Of a stretch of DNA of 64,000 nucleotides, positions 57,353 to 64,000 are shown piece after piece; the stretch's first letter is position 1; each line of letters begins with the position of its first letter. The stretch covers positions 1,407,122 through 1,471,121 of the forward strand of contig NZ_CP065592.1 of assembly GCF_016025255.1 (NCBI RefSeq). Direction: 5' to 3'. The notes beneath the pieces were generated by a model. The model ran no database searches. It was not told the origin of the DNA and saw only the letters and a list, made by a program, of their open reading frames with translations. The position numbers and the translations under genes are program-made. Origin of the DNA: Sphingosinicella flava (GTDB taxonomy: Bacteria > Pseudomonadota > Alphaproteobacteria > Sphingomonadales > Sphingomonadaceae).

Positions 57353-58399
57353 ATGTCCCTTCTTCAAGCCTCGAAACAGTATAAGCCGTTCGAATATCCC
57401 TGGGCGTTCGAATATTGGAAGCGTCAGCAGCAGCTCCACTGGCTGCCCGAGGAAGTGCCGCTCGGCGAGGATTGCCGCGATTGGGCGCAGAAATTGACCG
57501 ATCATGAGCGCAACCTGCTCACCCAGATCTTCCGCTTCTTCACCCAGGCCGACGTGGAAGTGCAGGATTGCTACCACGAAAAATACGGCCGCGTGTTCAA
57601 GCCCACGGAAGTGAAGATGATGCTGACCGCCTTCTCCAACATGGAGACGGTGCACATCGCGGCCTACAGCCACCTGCTCGACACGATCGGCATGCCGGAA
57701 ACCGAATATTCGGCCTTCCTCCAGTATAAGGAGATGAAGGACAAGCACGATTACCTCTCGACCTTCGGCGTCGACACGGACGAGGATATCGCCAAGACGC
57801 TCGCCATGTTCGGCGGCTTCACCGAGGGGTTGCAGCTCTTCGCTTCCTTCGCGATGCTGATGAACTTCCCGCGCTTCAACAAGATGAAGGGCATGGGCCA
57901 GATCGTCAGCTGGTCGGTCCGCGACGAGACGCTCCACTGCGAAGGCATCATCCGCCTGTTCCACACCTTCGTGAAGGAACGGAATTGCTTCACCCCGCAG
58001 GTGAAGGACGACATCATGGACATGTGCCAGAAGACGGTGCGGATCGAGGATGCGTTCATCGATCTCGTCTTCGAAATGGGCCCCGTCCCTGGCATGACGC
58101 CAAAGGACATCAAGCGCTACGTCCGCTACATCGCCGATTGGCGCCTGGGGCAATTGGGCCTCAAGCCCATCTACATGATCGAGGAGCACCCGCTCCCCTG
58201 GCTCGCGCCGCTCCTCAATGGCGTCGAGCACGCCAACTTCTTCGAAACCCGCGCCACCGAATATTCCAAGGCCGCGACCAAGGGCAATTGGACCGAGGTG
58301 TGGGACAATTTCGACCGCCGGAAAGCCGCCAAGGCCAACGATGTGGCCGAGGAAGGCGATGCGGGCGTCGACATGTTCGGACAGGCGGCTGCGGAGTAA
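57353..58399 (+). CDS. nrdB: Ribonucleoside-diphosphate reductase, beta subunit (class I)
   Basis: A 348-aa di-iron/tyrosyl-radical subunit partnering nrdA. Metal ligands and radical Tyr are visible: TQADVEVQDCYHEKY (Asp), SNMETVHIAAYSHLL (Glu-x2-His-x3-Tyr, the radical Tyr), FTEGLQLFASFAM (Glu) and WSVRDETLHCEG (Glu-x2-His). The C-terminal tail docks on NrdA. A TAACG before the ATG is preceded by CAAGGAG, giving a good ribosome-binding site. Only five bases separate it from the next gene. Confidence 0.96.
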   Translation: MSLLQASKQYKPFEYPWAFEYWKRQQQLHWLPEEVPLGEDCRDWAQKLTDHERNLLTQIFRFFTQADVEVQDCYHEKYGRVFKPTEVKMMLTAFSNMETVHIAAYSHLLDTIGMPETEYSAFLQYKEMKDKHDYLSTFGVDTDEDIAKTLAMFGGFTEGLQLFASFAMLMNFPRFNKMKGMGQIVSWSVRDETLHCEGIIRLFHTFVKERNCFTPQVKDDIMDMCQKTVRIEDAFIDLVFEMGPVPGMTPKDIKRYVRYIADWRLGQLGLKPIYMIEEHPLPWLAPLLNGVEHANFFETRATEYSKAATKGNWTEVWDNFDRRKAAKANDVAEEGDAGVDMFGQAAAE

Positions 58400-58404
58400 G
58401 ACAG

Positions 58405-59706
58405 ATGTCGCTACGTCTTCTCGGACAAGAAGCATTCGTAGAAGCTAAACGAGCTGTATTTTTTCCCTCGAAGGCAATCACCAGCCCTGAACATCTATTT
58501 GGTCGATCCAAACAATTGGACCAAATCTCTCGCGCATTCGCTAGCGATGGCAAGCAGGTGTTCATTTATGGAGAGCGGGGTGTTGGGAAAACGTCACTCG
58601 CGAAGACCGCGGCTATCATACATCAAAGCTCAGATAACGATCCTGCGATTGTAAGCTGCGAGGCCACCAGTACTTTCCGACAGATTATGGAAGACGTAGC
58701 TATAGCCTGTCTGCCCACCGAAAATTTAATAAATAAGGTCACAAGTACTCGGGGTATCAATATCGGGGTCAAGGGCATGAACATTGAACTTGCCCAGCAG
58801 ATAGAGAGTGGCTCTATTCCACCCATAACTAACATCAACAGAGCAATTGCTATATTGAAGTATATTGCACTGAAGCACTCAAATAAGCCTATAGTAATTA
58901 TAGATGAGTTTGATAGGATAGAAGATCCTGCTCAGAAGAAGTCATTTGCGGAATTCATAAAGCAAATTTCGGATCAGGATCTTCCAATCAAATTCATTTT
59001 TTGTGGCATATCGAGGGATATCGAAAGTTTAATTGGCCAGCACTTTTCTGCTGGCAGGTATATGGCTCCAGTCGAATTGGGCCCTCTCCCGCATGACGCT
59101 CTCTGGCAGATTTTCGATCAGGCCGAAATCACTTTCGGTATTACTATAGATAGAGAGCTTAAGATTCGCGCGGGCCGGATCGCTGACGGCTATCCTTATT
59201 TTATGCATCTAATCGGCGATTGTTTGTTGTGGAACATGTACGCGGAACAGCCGCAAGCTGACGTCGCGACCCCCGAAATTTTCGAAAAGTCTGTTCAACA
59301 GGCAGTTGAAGATGCGGAACCGATGTTGCGAGATTGCTATGACACGGCAACAAAGAAATATGCCAATGAAGATTATCACGAAATACTATGGGCAGTCAGC
59401 GCTGTAACGGTTTTCCCGAAGAAATGGGACGAGATTTACGATAAATATTATAGGAATATAATCCACGCAAACACCCCAGAAAGCATGCTGACCAAGGACC
59501 AATTTTATAAGAGAATTCTTAAGCTAACTAAAGAATCTCACGGGGAAATATTAAGAACGAATGAGAATGGATGGTACGAGTTTCGTGAAAATGTAGTCAG
59601 AAGCTACGTGAGACTTAGAGCGGTAGAGGCTGGCGTCGATCTGGATGTAGACCTGCCCGGACCTTTAGCGGGCGCTTCACAGATTGGTTCTCTGGCTAAG
59701 GCATAG
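58405..59706 (+). CDS. AAA/STAND-like P-loop ATPase, AT-rich, unknown role
   Basis: A 433-aa protein. Residues 27-60 (EHLFGRSKQLDQISRAFASD and VFIYGERGVGKTSLAKTAA) form the leader and Walker A (GERGVGKTS); KPIVIIDEFDRIEDP (about 161-175) is Walker B; FIFCGISRDIES is sensor-1-like. The C-terminus is a winged-helix-like region (FYKRILKLTKESHG). Base composition is much richer in AT than the nrd genes, indicating acquisition. It starts five bases behind nrdB and is followed by a 72-aa protein. The layout recalls ATPases of small defence modules; function unproven. Confidence 0.75.
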   Translation: MSLRLLGQEAFVEAKRAVFFPSKAITSPEHLFGRSKQLDQISRAFASDGKQVFIYGERGVGKTSLAKTAAIIHQSSDNDPAIVSCEATSTFRQIMEDVAIACLPTENLINKVTSTRGINIGVKGMNIELAQQIESGSIPPITNINRAIAILKYIALKHSNKPIVIIDEFDRIEDPAQKKSFAEFIKQISDQDLPIKFIFCGISRDIESLIGQHFSAGRYMAPVELGPLPHDALWQIFDQAEITFGITIDRELKIRAGRIADGYPYFMHLIGDCLLWNMYAEQPQADVATPEIFEKSVQQAVEDAEPMLRDCYDTATKKYANEDYHEILWAVSAVTVFPKKWDEIYDKYYRNIIHANTPESMLTKDQFYKRILKLTKESHGEILRTNENGWYEFRENVVRSYVRLRAVEAGVDLDVDLPGPLAGASQIGSLAKA

Positions 59707-59714
59707 GAGGTGAT

Positions 59715-59933
59715 ATGGCAGATGTGAGCGTGAATAGCGTCAAACCTAGCGAAGTTTCGGATGAGATGGTGGCGCTTTACCTGCTAGCTTCTGTGGCCAC
59801 CCACGAGGGTGGAGTATCTGTGACTATCAAGGATGGGATACCTCTCATTCATGGCGCAGATAAGAAATGGATCCTGGAAAACTACGTTGATTGCCTCAAG
59901 AGCATAATTCGCCGCGAGGTTCGAGGAGTTTAA
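59715..59933 (+). CDS. Small protein encoded with the ATPase
   Basis: A 72-aa acidic protein, VNSVKPSEVSDEMVALYLLA... GVSVTIKDGIPLIHGADK; no domain recognised. The ribosome-binding site GGAGGTGAT (59707-59715 region) is an almost complete anti-Shine-Dalgarno match, so it should be translated well, above its upstream partner. It is AT-rich like the ATPase and lies eight bases behind it. It could be a co-factor, inhibitor or effector of the ATPase. Confidence 0.65.
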   Translation: MADVSVNSVKPSEVSDEMVALYLLASVATHEGGVSVTIKDGIPLIHGADKKWILENYVDCLKSIIRREVRGV

Positions 59934-60054
59934 GTCAACGTTGATCGAGGACTGACGAAAGTACCAGCCTGAGTTCTTGCCACTTAGTAGAGAGTGGCTG
60001 GCGTCCAATGACACCAGGTGAAAGAGCAGGGCGGCGGGCTGCGCCGCCCTGCTG

Positions 60055-60456
60055 TCAATGCCAGGTGGTCGGGGTCGCCGCCTCCGGCTTCGCGACGATC
60101 TGGTAATCGTCGCGATAGAGGATCTGGCCGGGGCGGTGGGTCGCGACCTTCGTGACCGGCACGCCGCATTCGCGGAGCAGCCACGCCATTACGAAGGCGT
60201 GCGCAATCATCTCGCGGGCATCGTCCACGAACCAGCAGATGCCGTCCGACCGCCAGCGCTTCCGCGACTTGACGAGGAAGCAGCCCCGGCGCGGCACCGG
60301 CAGGTTGGCGTTGAACCAGCCGATCTCTTCCCACAAGGCCGCGCGCAGCACTTCGGGCACATCCATGTCCCGCGCGCAGTCATAGGCTGGCCCGAACAGG
60401 CCATAATGGACCCCGCGGCGGACCTGCCACCACGGCGTGATGAAACGGATATACAT
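60055..60456 (-). CDS. Conserved hypothetical protein, 133 aa
   Basis: A Trp/Arg-rich cytoplasmic protein: MYIRFITPWWQVRRGVHYGL, FGPAYDCARDMDVPEVLRAA and GCFLVKSRKRWRSDGICWFV. Normal GC content. There is no signal peptide or membrane segment. The pattern is familiar from sphingomonad genomes but I cannot name a family. Convergent with the ATPase module. Confidence 0.65.
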   Translation of the reverse strand: MYIRFITPWWQVRRGVHYGLFGPAYDCARDMDVPEVLRAALWEEIGWFNANLPVPRRGCFLVKSRKRWRSDGICWFVDDAREMIAHAFVMAWLLRECGVPVTKVATHRPGQILYRDDYQIVAKPEAATPTTWH

Positions 60457-60763
60457 GATGACCCTCGCGCCGGGACGCGCCCGGCGGATCGCTTTTCAGA
60501 AATGGGAAGTGACGGCCGCGCTTAGGCGCCGGCGGTCAGCGTGGGGCGTCCGCCCCTTTCAGTGAGGGCGGAGGCGCGAGATGAATTCTAAACATCGTCG
60601 ACCTCATTCGTTTCGGGAGCGCGCCGATAATCTCCCGCCCGGCGGATGTAAAGCGGCGATTGGGTAAAGGGCGGGGCGATCCGGCCCCGCCGGAACGTGT
60701 CATCCCCCTTTGCGCTCGCGGGCATTTCCTGTATTATACACATAATACACAAGGAGAGCGCCC
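60457..60763. other. Intergenic region
   Basis: 307 bp between divergent genes. It contains a GC hairpin (GGGGCGTCCGCCCC at 60542-60555) and, at its right end, the 20-bp operator at 60730-60749. GGAAC-N16-CGCT at 60692-60716 is one base from the EcfG consensus. No gene was found. Confidence 0.5.
60730..60749. promoter_or_regulatory. 20-bp inverted repeat in front of the SnoaL-like gene
   Basis: TGTATTAT-ACAC-ATAATACA is a perfect 8-bp inverted repeat with a four-base spacer, just before the ribosome-binding site AAGGAG. It is strongly AT-rich against its surroundings and most likely a repressor operator over the promoter. The regulator is unknown. Confidence 0.6.
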
Positions 60764-61255
60764 ATGTTCGCCATTCTTCTCGCCGCAGCGCTGGCGGATG
60801 CGCAACCGGCGCCCGTGCAAATCCCCGAAGGCGCGGCGCTGACCCAGGCGATCGCGGCGCGGGACGATGAATTCTTCGCTTTGTTCTTTAGCGGGTGCGA
60901 TCCGGCGCGGCTCGCCACGATGGTCGCCGGCGATCTCGAATTCTATCATGACCGGGGCGGGGTCGTCGCCCGGTCCGGCGCGGCCCTCGTCGCCAACTAT
61001 GAAAAGCAGTGCGAGGCGCGGAAGGCGCCGGACGCATGGCGATCGCGGCGGGAATTGGTGCGCGCCAGCCTCCATGTCGATCCGGTGCCGGGATATGGCG
61101 CGATCGAGGATGGCGAGCATCTCTTCTACGAACGGCAGGGGGACGGGCCCGAACGCCTCGCCGGCCGCGCCCGCTTCACCCAGCTCTGGGTGCTTTCGCC
61201 CGACGGCTGGCGCCTCTCCCGCGTGCTGAGCTACGCCCACCGCAAGGCCGAATAG
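60764..61255 (+). CDS. Exported SnoaL/DUF4440-like protein
   Basis: A 163-aa protein with a short signal peptide (MFAILLAAALADAQPA). The mature part has ALTQAIAARDDEFFALFFSG, MVAGDLEFYHDRGGVVARSG and LWVLSPDGWRLSRVLSYAHR, the NTF2/SnoaL-like order of DUF4440. AAGGAG lies seven bases ahead of the ATG. Its function is unknown; members bind small hydrophobic ligands. A perfect inverted repeat overlaps the promoter. Confidence 0.8.
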   Translation: MFAILLAAALADAQPAPVQIPEGAALTQAIAARDDEFFALFFSGCDPARLATMVAGDLEFYHDRGGVVARSGAALVANYEKQCEARKAPDAWRSRRELVRASLHVDPVPGYGAIEDGEHLFYERQGDGPERLAGRARFTQLWVLSPDGWRLSRVLSYAHRKAE

Positions 61256-61411
61256 GCGCCGCACGTGGAGACGCGCCGGAGTTAACGCTTCCCATTTTCA
61301 GGGGAACGGCCGAGCCAAGGAAGAGCCGAAATCACCGTCGCCGGTCTGTTTTTGTCCAACGGACGCCGTTCTGCTATGCTCAAGCATCTTCCATTACGAA
61401 GGGAGGGGGGC

Positions 61412-61804
61412 ATGAAGATTGCCGGCGCGGTTGTTGCGGGCGTAATCATCGCATTTCTTTGCATTTTCGGGCTGGAAGCTGTCAGCCACAGCCTCTTTCC
61501 CTTGCCGGCCGGAATCGATGTCTCCGATCCGGCGCAGCTGGCGGGCATGATGGACAAGATCCCGACGGGGGCGAAGGTCGCGGTGGTGGCTGGCTGGTTC
61601 GTCGGCGCGTTGGCCGGCGCCTGGGTTGCGTGCCGGATCGCGGGGCGCGCGCTCGCGGGCTGGATCGTCGCAATTCTCGTCGCGGTGAGCGGGGTCGCCA
61701 CCATGCTGATGATCCCGCACCCGGCCTGGATGTGGGCGGCGGGCATCCTCCTGCCGCCCCTCGCGGCTTATATCGCCCAGCGTCTGGCCCGGGTCGCGGT
61801 CTAG
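61412..61804 (+). CDS. Four-helix membrane protein of unknown function
   Basis: A 130-aa protein with four membrane helices: GAVVAGVIIAFLCIFGLEAV, AVVAGWFVGALAGAWVACRI, LAGWIVAILVAVSGVATMLM and WAAGILLPPLAAYIAQRLAR. A periplasmic loop follows the first helix. GGGAGGGGG precedes the ATG at 61412. No motif is known to me. Confidence 0.7.
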   Translation: MKIAGAVVAGVIIAFLCIFGLEAVSHSLFPLPAGIDVSDPAQLAGMMDKIPTGAKVAVVAGWFVGALAGAWVACRIAGRALAGWIVAILVAVSGVATMLMIPHPAWMWAAGILLPPLAAYIAQRLARVAV

Positions 61805-61993
61805 AGTTTCGCGCGGGGGGGGGCGTTCATTTCCCCCCTTTCGGCCGCAAGGCCGCAATCGGGAGACGCGACCGCGAACTCAAAGTCTTATGCAACGAAC
61901 TCATACCCGGCTCGTTCGGCCATAATCGCAATGACTTGGCGGCATTTTGCAGGTGATCCTCACCGGCGGCTTTCGAGCGCATGGAGACCGCCG

Positions 61994-62266
61994 ATGCACC
62001 CCTCATACCCTTCGCTCGTTCCCCATGCGATCGCCGGTGCCGGGCACCAGGGGCGTATCCGGCCATCCGCCAGCCGTGGCGGGGAGAGGCGGGAGACGGC
62101 GTGCGAATGCCGGGCCATGGCCACGCTCAGTCTCGACAAGGCGGAGGCGCTTCCGTCCGGCCCCGGGCGCGAAAAATACGAACGTTCCGCCGCGATCTGG
62201 ACCGGTCTCGCCATGGATATGGACAGGATCGAAGGCCGCGCGGCCGTCGATGGGACCGGCGCATGA
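61994..62266 (+). CDS. Possible 90-aa protein coupled to the LuxR-type gene
   Basis: GGAG seven bases ahead of ATG 61994 and a four-base overlap with the next gene (ATGA) suggest translation. The N-terminal half is basic and low in structure; the C-terminal half (MATLSLDKAEALPSGPGREK) looks more protein-like. No homology is recognised, so it may be a leader peptide that couples to the regulator. Confidence 0.4.
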   Translation: MHPSYPSLVPHAIAGAGHQGRIRPSASRGGERRETACECRAMATLSLDKAEALPSGPGREKYERSAAIWTGLAMDMDRIEGRAAVDGTGA

Positions 62267-62496
62267 CGGCCTTTCCCGCTTTCCCCATGCCCTATATGAC
62301 CAACCGGGAGCGCGAGGTGCTCGGCCATGTTTCGAAGGGCTGGTCGTCCAAGCAGGTCGCGCTCCTGATCGGCGCGGCGCCCCGCACGGTCGAGTCCCAC
62401 ATCGCCAATTTGAAGATCAAGCTGGGCGCGAAGAACAGCTCGCACATGATCCTGCTCGCCTTTCAATGCGGCGCGCTCGATGGGCCGGCGGATTAG
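62263..62496 (+). CDS. LuxR-type HTH transcription factor, 77 aa
   Basis: A single LuxR/GerE helix-turn-helix: MTNREREVLGHVSKGWSSKQ, then IGAAPRTVESHIANLKIKLG and NSSHMILLAF. There is no receiver or ligand-binding domain, so it is a minimal regulator that may dimerise with a partner. The start overlaps the preceding short gene. Confidence 0.85.
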   Translation: MTAFPAFPMPYMTNREREVLGHVSKGWSSKQVALLIGAAPRTVESHIANLKIKLGAKNSSHMILLAFQCGALDGPAD

Positions 62497-62528
62497 GTTT
62501 TCGGGCGCCGCGTCCCTATATAGGCTCC

Positions 62529-62723
62529 ATGACATCCTCCCCCACGACGCTCGAACGGGCGTTCGCGCTGGCCCGCTCGGGCGAATGCGCGTCCGTCGCC
62601 GATATCCGCGCCCGCCTGAAGCAGGAGCGGCACGATCAGGTCGAGGCGCACCTTGCGGGCGCCGCGATCAACCGCCAGCTGCGCGCCTTGTGCGGAGAGG
62701 CGCGCCGCTCCGAACTGGCCTGA
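62529..62723 (+). CDS. Small 64-aa protein, unknown
   Basis: A helical, Arg/Ala-rich protein: TSSPTTLERAFALARSGECA, SVADIRARLKQERHDQVEAH and ending RSELA. The layout is that of a small nucleic-acid-associated protein and is common in sphingomonads, but no family can be named. It lies 32 bp behind the LuxR gene. A hairpin follows (62743-62765). Confidence 0.65.
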   Translation: MTSSPTTLERAFALARSGECASVADIRARLKQERHDQVEAHLAGAAINRQLRALCGEARRSELA

Positions 62724-62830
62724 GCGGGCGGCTAAACCCCCGATGAACGGAATGTAGTTTCCGGTTCATGCAACAAGGGGCGTTCCGGGCGGTTTTAAAC
62801 CCCCGATGTGCAACAGCATCGGGAGTTTCC

Positions 62831-63328
62831 ATGCGTAAGTCTATCAGTCTCTTTCTTCTTTCCGCCGCGCTCGCCGCGACGCCCGCCGCCGCCCAGCTGG
62901 GCGGCCTTGGCGGCTCCGTGGGCGCCAATGCCGGGGTCGGCGCCAATGCAGGCGTCAATTCCGGCGCCGCCGTGAACGGGGTGCAGGGCACGCTCGGCAA
63001 CACCGTCAACCGCGTCGACGGAACGGTGAACGGCACGCTCAATCGCACCACCAATGCGCTCACCCGCAACCTGACGGTCGCCAGCCGCGCCGATGTGCGC
63101 ACGGGGCTTGAGGTGCGCGATTCCCGCGGCCGCCGCATCGGCACGGTCCAGTCGGTCAGCGGCGACACCGCGGTCGTCGTTCAGGGCAATCGCAGCTATC
63201 GCGTCCCCCTCGCCTCGCTCTACCGCAATGCGACGGGGCGGGTGAACAGGCTGGTCACCAACCTCAGCCGCACGCAACTGGACGCGTCGGCGGGGGTCAA
63301 CGCCAACGCTTCCGCCAGCCGCCGCTAA
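62831..63328 (+). CDS. Secreted PRC-barrel-like protein, paralogue of 4920-5381
   Basis: A 165-aa protein: signal peptide SISLFLLSAALAATPAAAQL, then Gly/Asn/Ala-rich repeats (GVGANAGVNSGAAVNGVQGT), a PRC-barrel-like core (VRDSRGRRIGTVQSVSGDTA; SYRVPLASLYRNATGRVNRL) and a tail TQLDASAGVNANASASRR. The same parts in the same order make up the 4920-5381 product. Role unknown. Confidence 0.78.
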   Translation: MRKSISLFLLSAALAATPAAAQLGGLGGSVGANAGVGANAGVNSGAAVNGVQGTLGNTVNRVDGTVNGTLNRTTNALTRNLTVASRADVRTGLEVRDSRGRRIGTVQSVSGDTAVVVQGNRSYRVPLASLYRNATGRVNRLVTNLSRTQLDASAGVNANASASRR

Positions 63329-63386
63329 AAGCCGGCATCGGATGAAAGAAGGGGCGCCCCGCACCATGCGGCGGCGCCCCGATCCG

Positions 63387-63818
63387 TTAGAAGCCGGCAA
63401 ATGCTTCATTCCCCACCAGCCCCAGCCGTTCGATCCCCGCGCTTTTGATCGCGGCAAGCACGCGGTCGTAATCCTCATAGCGCGCGGCGCCGTCGGCGCG
63501 GAGGTGGAGCTGCGCGGCGGCATCGGCCTTCGCTGCGGCGAGGCGGGCCGGAAGGGCGCTTTCCGGGATCGCCGCGCCGTCCCAGGTCAGGCCGCCGTCC
63601 GCCATCAACGACAGCCAGTGAATGACGGGATCGGCCGCGACTGGCGGCGGCGGACCCTGCGGCAAGTCCACCGCCACCTTGTGCGTGCCGATCGGGATGG
63701 TGACGATGAACATGATGAGCAGCACCAGCATCACGTCGATCAAAGGCGTGGTGTTGAGATCCTTGATCGGCGCGGCGTGACCGGCGTTGAAGACGGGGAC
63801 GGGGCGATAATTCCGCAT
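63387..63818 (-). CDS. ExbD/TolR-family biopolymer transport protein
   Basis: A 143-aa protein with one membrane helix: APIKDLNTTPLIDVMLVLLI, whose Asp in PLIDVMLVLLIMFIV is the proton-carrying residue of ExbD, followed by a periplasmic domain (ARYEDYDRVLAAIKSAGIER). Together with ExbB it powers TonB-dependent uptake. AGAGGAG precedes the ATG at 63818. No exbB or tonB gene lies within the window. Confidence 0.88.
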   Translation of the reverse strand: MRNYRPVPVFNAGHAAPIKDLNTTPLIDVMLVLLIMFIVTIPIGTHKVAVDLPQGPPPPVAADPVIHWLSLMADGGLTWDGAAIPESALPARLAAAKADAAAQLHLRADGAARYEDYDRVLAAIKSAGIERLGLVGNEAFAGF

Positions 63819-63832
63819 GGCGCTCTCCTCTA

Positions 63833-63859
63833 TGGTATGTGACAACGTAACACATACCA
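63833..63859. promoter_or_regulatory. 9-bp inverted repeat upstream of the exbD-family gene
   Basis: TGGTATGTG and CACATACCA (63833-63841 and 63851-63859) flank a nine-base spacer just upstream of the ribosome-binding site of the minus-strand gene. The size and place suggest an operator, possibly for a metal-sensing repressor; the regulator is unknown. Confidence 0.45.
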
Positions 63860-63860
63860 C

Positions 63861-64000
63861 ATCGCTTCAAAACTATTTCCTGATAGCCATTGCCTTGGGG
63901 CACAATGCGGGCATGGGTGCACGAGCCCGTCGCGCCGACGGTGGCGGCGTCCACAACTCAGGCGGATGCAGGAGAGACCTGTCCAAAGCAGGGACAGTTG
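63861..64000. other. Window edge, no gene recognised
   Basis: About 140 bp upstream of the exbD-family gene, partly AT-rich (CAAAACTATTTCCTGATAGC). A short frame opens with ATG at 63914 and runs off the window, but it is too short to judge. Confidence 0.3.

Noticed and set aside
61935-61955. TTGGCGGCATTTTGCA resembling a sigma-54 promoter before the LuxR-type gene
   Set aside because: The GG and GC elements are one base too close for sigma-54, and no enhancer-binding regulator is present.
1-64000. CRISPR array
   Set aside because: No regularly spaced direct repeats with unique spacers were seen; repeated elements are palindromic extragenic repeats at irregular distances.
63905-64000. Start of a gene at 63914
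   Set aside because: Only 29 codons are visible, with poor coding character and no ribosome-binding site; cannot be supported.

Overview
The window is about 64 kb of GC-rich bacterial chromosome. Gene content points to an alphaproteobacterium, most likely a sphingomonad. The clues are a MucR/Ros regulator, a GTA-type endolysin/holin pair, the nadD-rsfS-rlmH-envC-ctpA run, an EcfG-type stress promoter and many palindromic extragenic repeats of the GTCATTCCGGCGAAAGC type. This assignment is inference from gene content, not a database match.

Layout. 1-26 kb is mostly housekeeping: secD/yajC, tRNA-Pro(GGG), an endolysin-holin pair, hslVU, nfuA-tsaB-rimI, mucR, fur, plsC, miaB-phoH-ybeY-corC, nadD-rsfS-rlmH, envC-like, ctpA, dsbB-coq7, a blaI/blaR1-like pair and an L,D-transpeptidase. 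A ParD/ParE-like toxin-antitoxin pair is wedged directly in front of nadD. 26-30 kb holds small envelope genes and lepA.

30-42 kb is the accessory core. A 1228-aa reverse transcriptase-nitrilase fusion (30169-33855), of the DRT1/UG1-UG5 defence type, is followed by a repeat-flanked orphan gene, stress-type small proteins, a decayed gene and a complete IS1595-family insertion sequence (38203-42260). That element has 8-bp target duplications (TAAATAAA) and about 23-bp terminal inverted repeats. Besides its transposase it carries a BcgI-like restriction-modification pair: a nuclease-methyltransferase fusion and a two-domain specificity subunit.

42-64 kb returns to chromosome: a GNAT just behind the insertion, YihY, a broken PAP2 phosphatase, an M1 peptidase, a GGDEF-EAL protein, an amidohydrolase, class I fumarase, and ribonucleotide reductase nrdA and nrdB. 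The nrdA and nrdB genes are split by about 1.9 kb of small genes and palindromes, and nrdA is preceded by a pair of NrdR-like boxes. Immediately after nrdB sits an AT-rich P-loop ATPase plus a 72-aa partner, a possible two-gene defence or stress module. The window ends with small stress and envelope genes and an ExbD gene.

The strongest candidates for unusual biology are the transposon-borne restriction-modification system, the RT-nitrilase gene, the ATPase/small-protein pair behind nrdB, and a cluster of tandem hairpins with two mutually exclusive pairings between nrdA and its downstream neighbours. All functions are read from motifs and context; none was tested by search.
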